Positions 60,637 through 64,000 of a stretch of 64,000 bases of DNA are shown here, one piece after another. Position numbers and translations under genes: made by a program. The stretch's first letter is position 1; each line of letters opens with the position of its first letter. The notes beneath the pieces were generated by a model, which searched no databases, had not been told where the DNA came from, and was given only the letters and a program-made list of their open reading frames with translations. Source of the DNA: Bacteroidales bacterium. GTDB lineage: Bacteria; Bacteroidota; Bacteroidia; Bacteroidales; GCA-2711565. Location: assembly GCA_028280405.1 (NCBI GenBank), contig JANQLW010000012.1:1-64000 (forward strand), given 5' to 3'.

Positions 60637-60757
60637 TTTATAGAAGATAGATGTCTTCTTTTATATCAATAATTACATTTTTTAACCTGTAAGCTGCAAT
60701 CAGCATCTTATAACTTTTTGCCCTTGCCAGTAGCTAATAGCCTGTATATTTCACAAT

Positions 60758-60787
60758 AAAAAAGGGAACCCTCACGGATTCCCTTTT
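60758..60787 (-). terminator. Terminator of the Sus-type locus
   Basis: AAAGGGAA / TTCCCTTT stem with flanking A- and T-runs, lying 24 bp past the stop of the 60811 gene on the minus strand. Confidence 0.7.
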
Positions 60788-60810
60788 GAAATAAAATAAT
60801 TTAAGTGAAA

Positions 60811-61872
60811 TTATTTTTTATATGCTTCCATCATTTGAAGTTTTTTAGCTTTTTGCTCTTCAGTTAACTGTTTAACAGCTTTCAGAACTTCAGCAGTATG
60901 AATATTTGCTGGCCAGTTATTACCATCAGTTCTTGACAGTCTAACCTTACCATTAAATGAACCATATCCATTTTCTACATACCAAGGATCAGGATCTTCA
61001 TAGAAAATATCTAAGTGCTCCCCATTAACGTTTGAAATTGTCCAAGTCTCACCCAACTTTCCTTCAGCTTGAACTAATCCACTTAGAAAATCATGAGTTA
61101 ATGTACCGTCTGAACCGAAACCAAGGAATAAGAATCCAGTTACACTATAACTTCCAGGAGCTTCAATAAGAGTACAAGATATAGTACCATTATCACCCAC
61201 AGCAATCCCAAACCAATCAGCTACTACATCACTTACTTCTAAATATTCATAATTAAAAGTACCTTCCCATACAGGTGGAGCATAGTCTTGGTATTTAACT
61301 TCTACACCCCAACTATTATCAGGATGAGCTTCTTTCCTGGAATCAAAAGAAGTTCCGTCTTTATGATAAATTACCCAGTAAAAATCGAAAATATCACCAT
61401 CTAATAAATGTGCTGCTGAACGATCATTTAGGAAATCATGTTTAAATAATTCATAAAGATCTTCTGCTTCAATAGAAACAGTTTCAAAAATTTTACTTTC
61501 AGGTACTTCATTTATAGTAGTGAATAATTTGCCGGTTTTATTAAATGGAGCGCTGGCATTATAACCATTTGCTTCATAGGCCACGGCATAAATATCAATT
61601 TTAGTAAAGCTTTCGGCAACTTCATCAGATTCTAACTTAATGTTTAATTTCAATATATCGTTTAGCCAATATTGATCTAAAGATAACAGGTTGGTCTCCC
61701 AGATGAATTTTTCAAATCCAGGAACAGCTTGTACGACAAGCTTAGTCGTGGCTGTCCATCCAATTTCAGAAGGGTCGACTGCAGGATCAAATTCATCATT
61801 CTCACTACAGGCTCCTAATGATACGATAAACACAACAGCCAGTATATATTGTATTAATTTAATTTTTTTCAT
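60811..61872 (-). CDS. SusE/SusF-like surface lipoprotein
   Basis: A 353-residue lipoprotein. The signal peptide ends in the lipobox SLGAC (Cys about 22) followed by SENDEFDP. The first domain resembles SusE-type Ig/beta domains, and the rest is beta-rich with many aromatic residues. It is third in an operon after SusC- and SusD-type genes. It likely binds the nutrient (glycan or peptide) at the cell surface. The C-terminus ends in a charged helix, EEQKAKKLQMMEAYKK. Individual ligand unknown. Confidence 0.75.
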   Translation of the reverse strand: MKKIKLIQYILAVVFIVSLGACSENDEFDPAVDPSEIGWTATTKLVVQAVPGFEKFIWETNLLSLDQYWLNDILKLNIKLESDEVAESFTKIDIYAVAYEANGYNASAPFNKTGKLFTTINEVPESKIFETVSIEAEDLYELFKHDFLNDRSAAHLLDGDIFDFYWVIYHKDGTSFDSRKEAHPDNSWGVEVKYQDYAPPVWEGTFNYEYLEVSDVVADWFGIAVGDNGTISCTLIEAPGSYSVTGFLFLGFGSDGTLTHDFLSGLVQAEGKLGETWTISNVNGEHLDIFYEDPDPWYVENGYGSFNGKVRLSRTDGNNWPANIHTAEVLKAVKQLTEEQKAKKLQMMEAYKK

Positions 61873-61910
61873 AATTCTTAAATCTTTAAGTATTAATAAA
61901 TTTGATCGTA

Positions 61911-63317
61911 TTAGTCAATGTCAAGATTAGGATTGAATTTAATGATCTTTCTTGGGATCGGTACAATATACTTATCACTACCCGGAGCAAGCGTATGAAC
62001 TTGGTCATTGATTGTTCTGGTATATGTAGGTATGATATCTCCATAAGAATGATAACGTTTCAAGTCCTGAAAATTGTTACAAGTAAAGACCAATTCTTTA
62101 CGTCTTTCGTTTTTAACGGTTTGTAATGCACTGGCATTATCTACGAATGTTAAAGGTGTATTGTTCTTAATTCTTTTATTTCTAAGAATATCAAGCATAG
62201 CTAAAGCTCCGGCACCATCTCCGGTTCTTGCTTTTCCTTCAGCACTGATCAAATAAAGCTTTGGAACAGTAATACCACCACTTCTATATTGATAGTATGT
62301 TGCATAGGAAGTATATGGGCTAATGTCAGTTCCATAGTAGTCAATTTTTGAACTAAATAAAACATATCTCATATCATTGACTTGATCCATCATATCTTCC
62401 AGTTCCATGTTCCAGTAAACACCAGGATTACCATAAATAAACATACTGGATTTATTCCAAATAGTTTCTTTATTAGCAGTTTGGTATCTTAGATCATTAC
62501 CATTATCTCCTTCAATTCCACCCCATGGATTACCTTCATACTTATGAGTCCATGTAGTCATGTCATATAGGAAACTATATTGAGCTAATGCTGCATCTGC
62601 TTTTTGAGCCGCTTTTGCAAATTCACCTTTTCTTAAAGCAATCTCAGCCTGTAAACCCAGAATACTAGCATAACCAGGTCTGAAGTTAGCATGATCATTT
62701 CTTCCGGGCCTTTTTTCCATTAAAACAGATGCTGCAGTTTCAAGGTCTCCTTCAATTTGAGTATATATTTCTCCTATGGGTGTACGTGGTAGTTGTGCCT
62801 GTAAATTAATTTCTAACGGCATAGGTACACCTGGAGCATCCAGATTATTTGCATCATAGTGGGCGGCATATTCATTAACTAAAATATAAAGATTCATTGC
62901 TCTCATCGCTAAAGCTTCAGCTTTAATTCTTACTCTGTCACCTTCAGAAGCGGTTCCAAGAGGAGCATCATCAATCTCACCTAAAATCATATTATGAATA
63001 TAAATATACTGGTAGTTGTAGTTCCAATCATAATCATTTTCATCTTCATTAAAAATGTGTTCAGCCCATTCATATTGCCTTTTCATTGAAAGACTCCATA
63101 AACGTTGATCTCCATTTGGCCCTAATTCAACATCAGGATCCATATAAAAAGTGTTACGGTATGCGTAATATTGGTTACTTGGATTCTCCAATAATTTATC
63201 AAAGTCTGCTACCGTTTCTGGAATTAATTTTCCGGTAGGTTTAACATCAAGAAAACTATCTGTATCACATGATGCTAATAAGACTGAAATAAGTAATATA
63301 AATATTGTTTTTTTCAT
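61911..63317 (-). CDS. SusD/RagB-family outer-membrane lipoprotein
   Basis: A 468-residue lipoprotein. The lipobox LLASC is followed by DTDSFLDVKPTGKLIPETVA, the hallmark SusD start. TPR-like helices occur through the middle (RIKAEALAMRAMNLYILVNE, YASILGLQAEIALRKGEFAK) and PIPRKIIKFNPNLDID closes the protein. It would sit over a SusC-type TonB channel and pass on nutrient; the upstream SusC gene ends 12 bp before its start. Confidence 0.93.
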   Translation of the reverse strand: MKKTIFILLISVLLASCDTDSFLDVKPTGKLIPETVADFDKLLENPSNQYYAYRNTFYMDPDVELGPNGDQRLWSLSMKRQYEWAEHIFNEDENDYDWNYNYQYIYIHNMILGEIDDAPLGTASEGDRVRIKAEALAMRAMNLYILVNEYAAHYDANNLDAPGVPMPLEINLQAQLPRTPIGEIYTQIEGDLETAASVLMEKRPGRNDHANFRPGYASILGLQAEIALRKGEFAKAAQKADAALAQYSFLYDMTTWTHKYEGNPWGGIEGDNGNDLRYQTANKETIWNKSSMFIYGNPGVYWNMELEDMMDQVNDMRYVLFSSKIDYYGTDISPYTSYATYYQYRSGGITVPKLYLISAEGKARTGDGAGALAMLDILRNKRIKNNTPLTFVDNASALQTVKNERRKELVFTCNNFQDLKRYHSYGDIIPTYTRTINDQVHTLAPGSDKYIVPIPRKIIKFNPNLDID

Positions 63318-63329
63318 GATTTCCTCCTT

Positions 63330-64000
63330 TTAAAATATTGCTTTAACACCGAATGTAATCGTTTTCATATTCATCCATGGCCTTGGCCCCCAATATTGAG
63401 TACTTGGGTCAATTCCATGTCTGTTTTTCGCCCAGAACCAAGGATTTTGAATCTGACAGCTTAACTTTAAACTTTGAAGATGAAGTTTTTGTGCAAAATC
63501 TTTTGGAACATTATATGACAAAATAATGTCTCTGATTTTAACAAAGCTACCTGAATGTATATTATCCTGGGAATAATCGAAAAATACATTGGCGTCATAA
63601 ATATCCCACATATTTTCTTTTAATCCGTTATAAGGGTTAATACCTACATAAGGAATTTTAGGAATTCGAGTGGTTAATTCATCACCCGGTTTTTGCCATC
63701 TGTCAAGGTATATTTTGTCGATACGTGATTCACCAGCAAAGGGCATATAAGGAGAGTAGTTAAAGTAGCCACCGAATTTGTAGGTAATATTCATGGTTAA
63801 ATCCCAACTTTTATAAATCAGTTTAGTATTTAAACCTCCGGTATATGGAGAAATTTTTGCACCATAATAAATAAGCTCATCCTTACTACTTACATCCTCA
63901 TGCCATGGTTTCTTTTGTTGTTCACCGTTTTCATCTGTATAAATCAATTGAATTACACCGGCATCATCCAACCCACCATAGTTGTATGTCCACATGTTTT
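63330..64000 (-). CDS. SusC/RagA TonB-dependent receptor, C-terminal part (cut by window edge)
   Basis: The open frame continues beyond the right edge. The visible 220 or so residues form the end of a beta barrel: LIYKSWDLTMNITYKFGGYF, YLDRWQKPGDELTTRIPKIP, GSFVKIRDIILSYNVPKDFA and the C-terminal FGVKAIF. The block SFVKIRDIILSYNVP is diagnostic of SusC/RagA proteins. It is first in the operon with the SusD- and SusE-type genes. The substrate cannot be told. Confidence 0.93.
   Translation of the reverse strand, partial: NMWTYNYGGLDDAGVIQLIYTDENGEQQKKPWHEDVSSKDELIYYGAKISPYTGGLNTKLIYKSWDLTMNITYKFGGYFNYSPYMPFAGESRIDKIYLDRWQKPGDELTTRIPKIPYVGINPYNGLKENMWDIYDANVFFDYSQDNIHSGSFVKIRDIILSYNVPKDFAQKLHLQSLKLSCQIQNPWFWAKNRHGIDPSTQYWGPRPWMNMKTITFGVKAIF

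Overview
The window looks like a chromosome segment from a low-GC member of the Bacteroidota (class Bacteroidia). The evidence is a SusC/SusD/SusE-type locus, a TonB receptor behind a TPP riboswitch, TAnnTTTG-type -7 promoter boxes, DUF6266 and RteC-like proteins, and a Bacteroidota-type tyrosine integrase. I cannot place it below class.

Layout. (1) 1-1571 is chromosome: a GspF/PilC-family gene, a nested palindrome and a terminator hairpin. (2) 1572-35059 is a ~33.5 kb integrative element inserted in the 3' end of a tRNA-Ser(UGA) gene. A 24-bp copy of the tRNA 3' end lies at each boundary (1572-1595 and 35036-35059), the integrase (33595-34815) sits next to the intact tRNA, and repeated integrase arm-type motifs lie inside both ends. 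Next to the integrase is a replication/regulation module: an RteC-like gene, an HTH gene, a TOPRIM/primase-helicase and an iteron-like cluster. (3) 35407-64000 is ordinary chromosome: glycosyltransferase, aroQ, thiamine TonB receptor, prohibitin, smpB, a ferritin-like gene, a MurU/AmgK-like pair, an AddB-like nuclease, a two-kinase/CheR/CheB cluster, AMMECR1, EEP nuclease, sigma/anti-sigma pair and a Sus locus cut by the right edge.

The element is a defence island with at least three parts. (a) Integron-like gene cassettes: a minus-strand array (about 3884-15442) and a plus-strand array (16561-19455). Several cassettes begin with a GTT-box (R') whose sequence is complementary to the RYYYAAC-like box (R'') after their own gene, the signature of integron cassettes. 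No integron integrase is visible. (b) Within the minus array is a tightly coupled operon hsdR-hsdM-hsdS-pAgo-SIR2: a type I restriction-modification system joined to an apparently catalytically dead Argonaute and a SIR2-type NADase. The next cassette encodes a protein resembling pPIWI-associated nucleases. (c) A plus-strand block has an RloA/RloB (AbiL-like) ATPase/TOPRIM pair, then a metallo-beta-lactamase / E2-E1-JAB / membrane-protein operon that looks like a ubiquitin-like conjugation system. Between them is a ~90-nt minus-strand structured RNA with its own promoter and terminator. Further SIR2, FRG-domain, DUF4238, amidase and pseudo-receiver genes complete the island.

All calls are made from reading the sequence. 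No database search or structure prediction was run. Residue positions are approximate.
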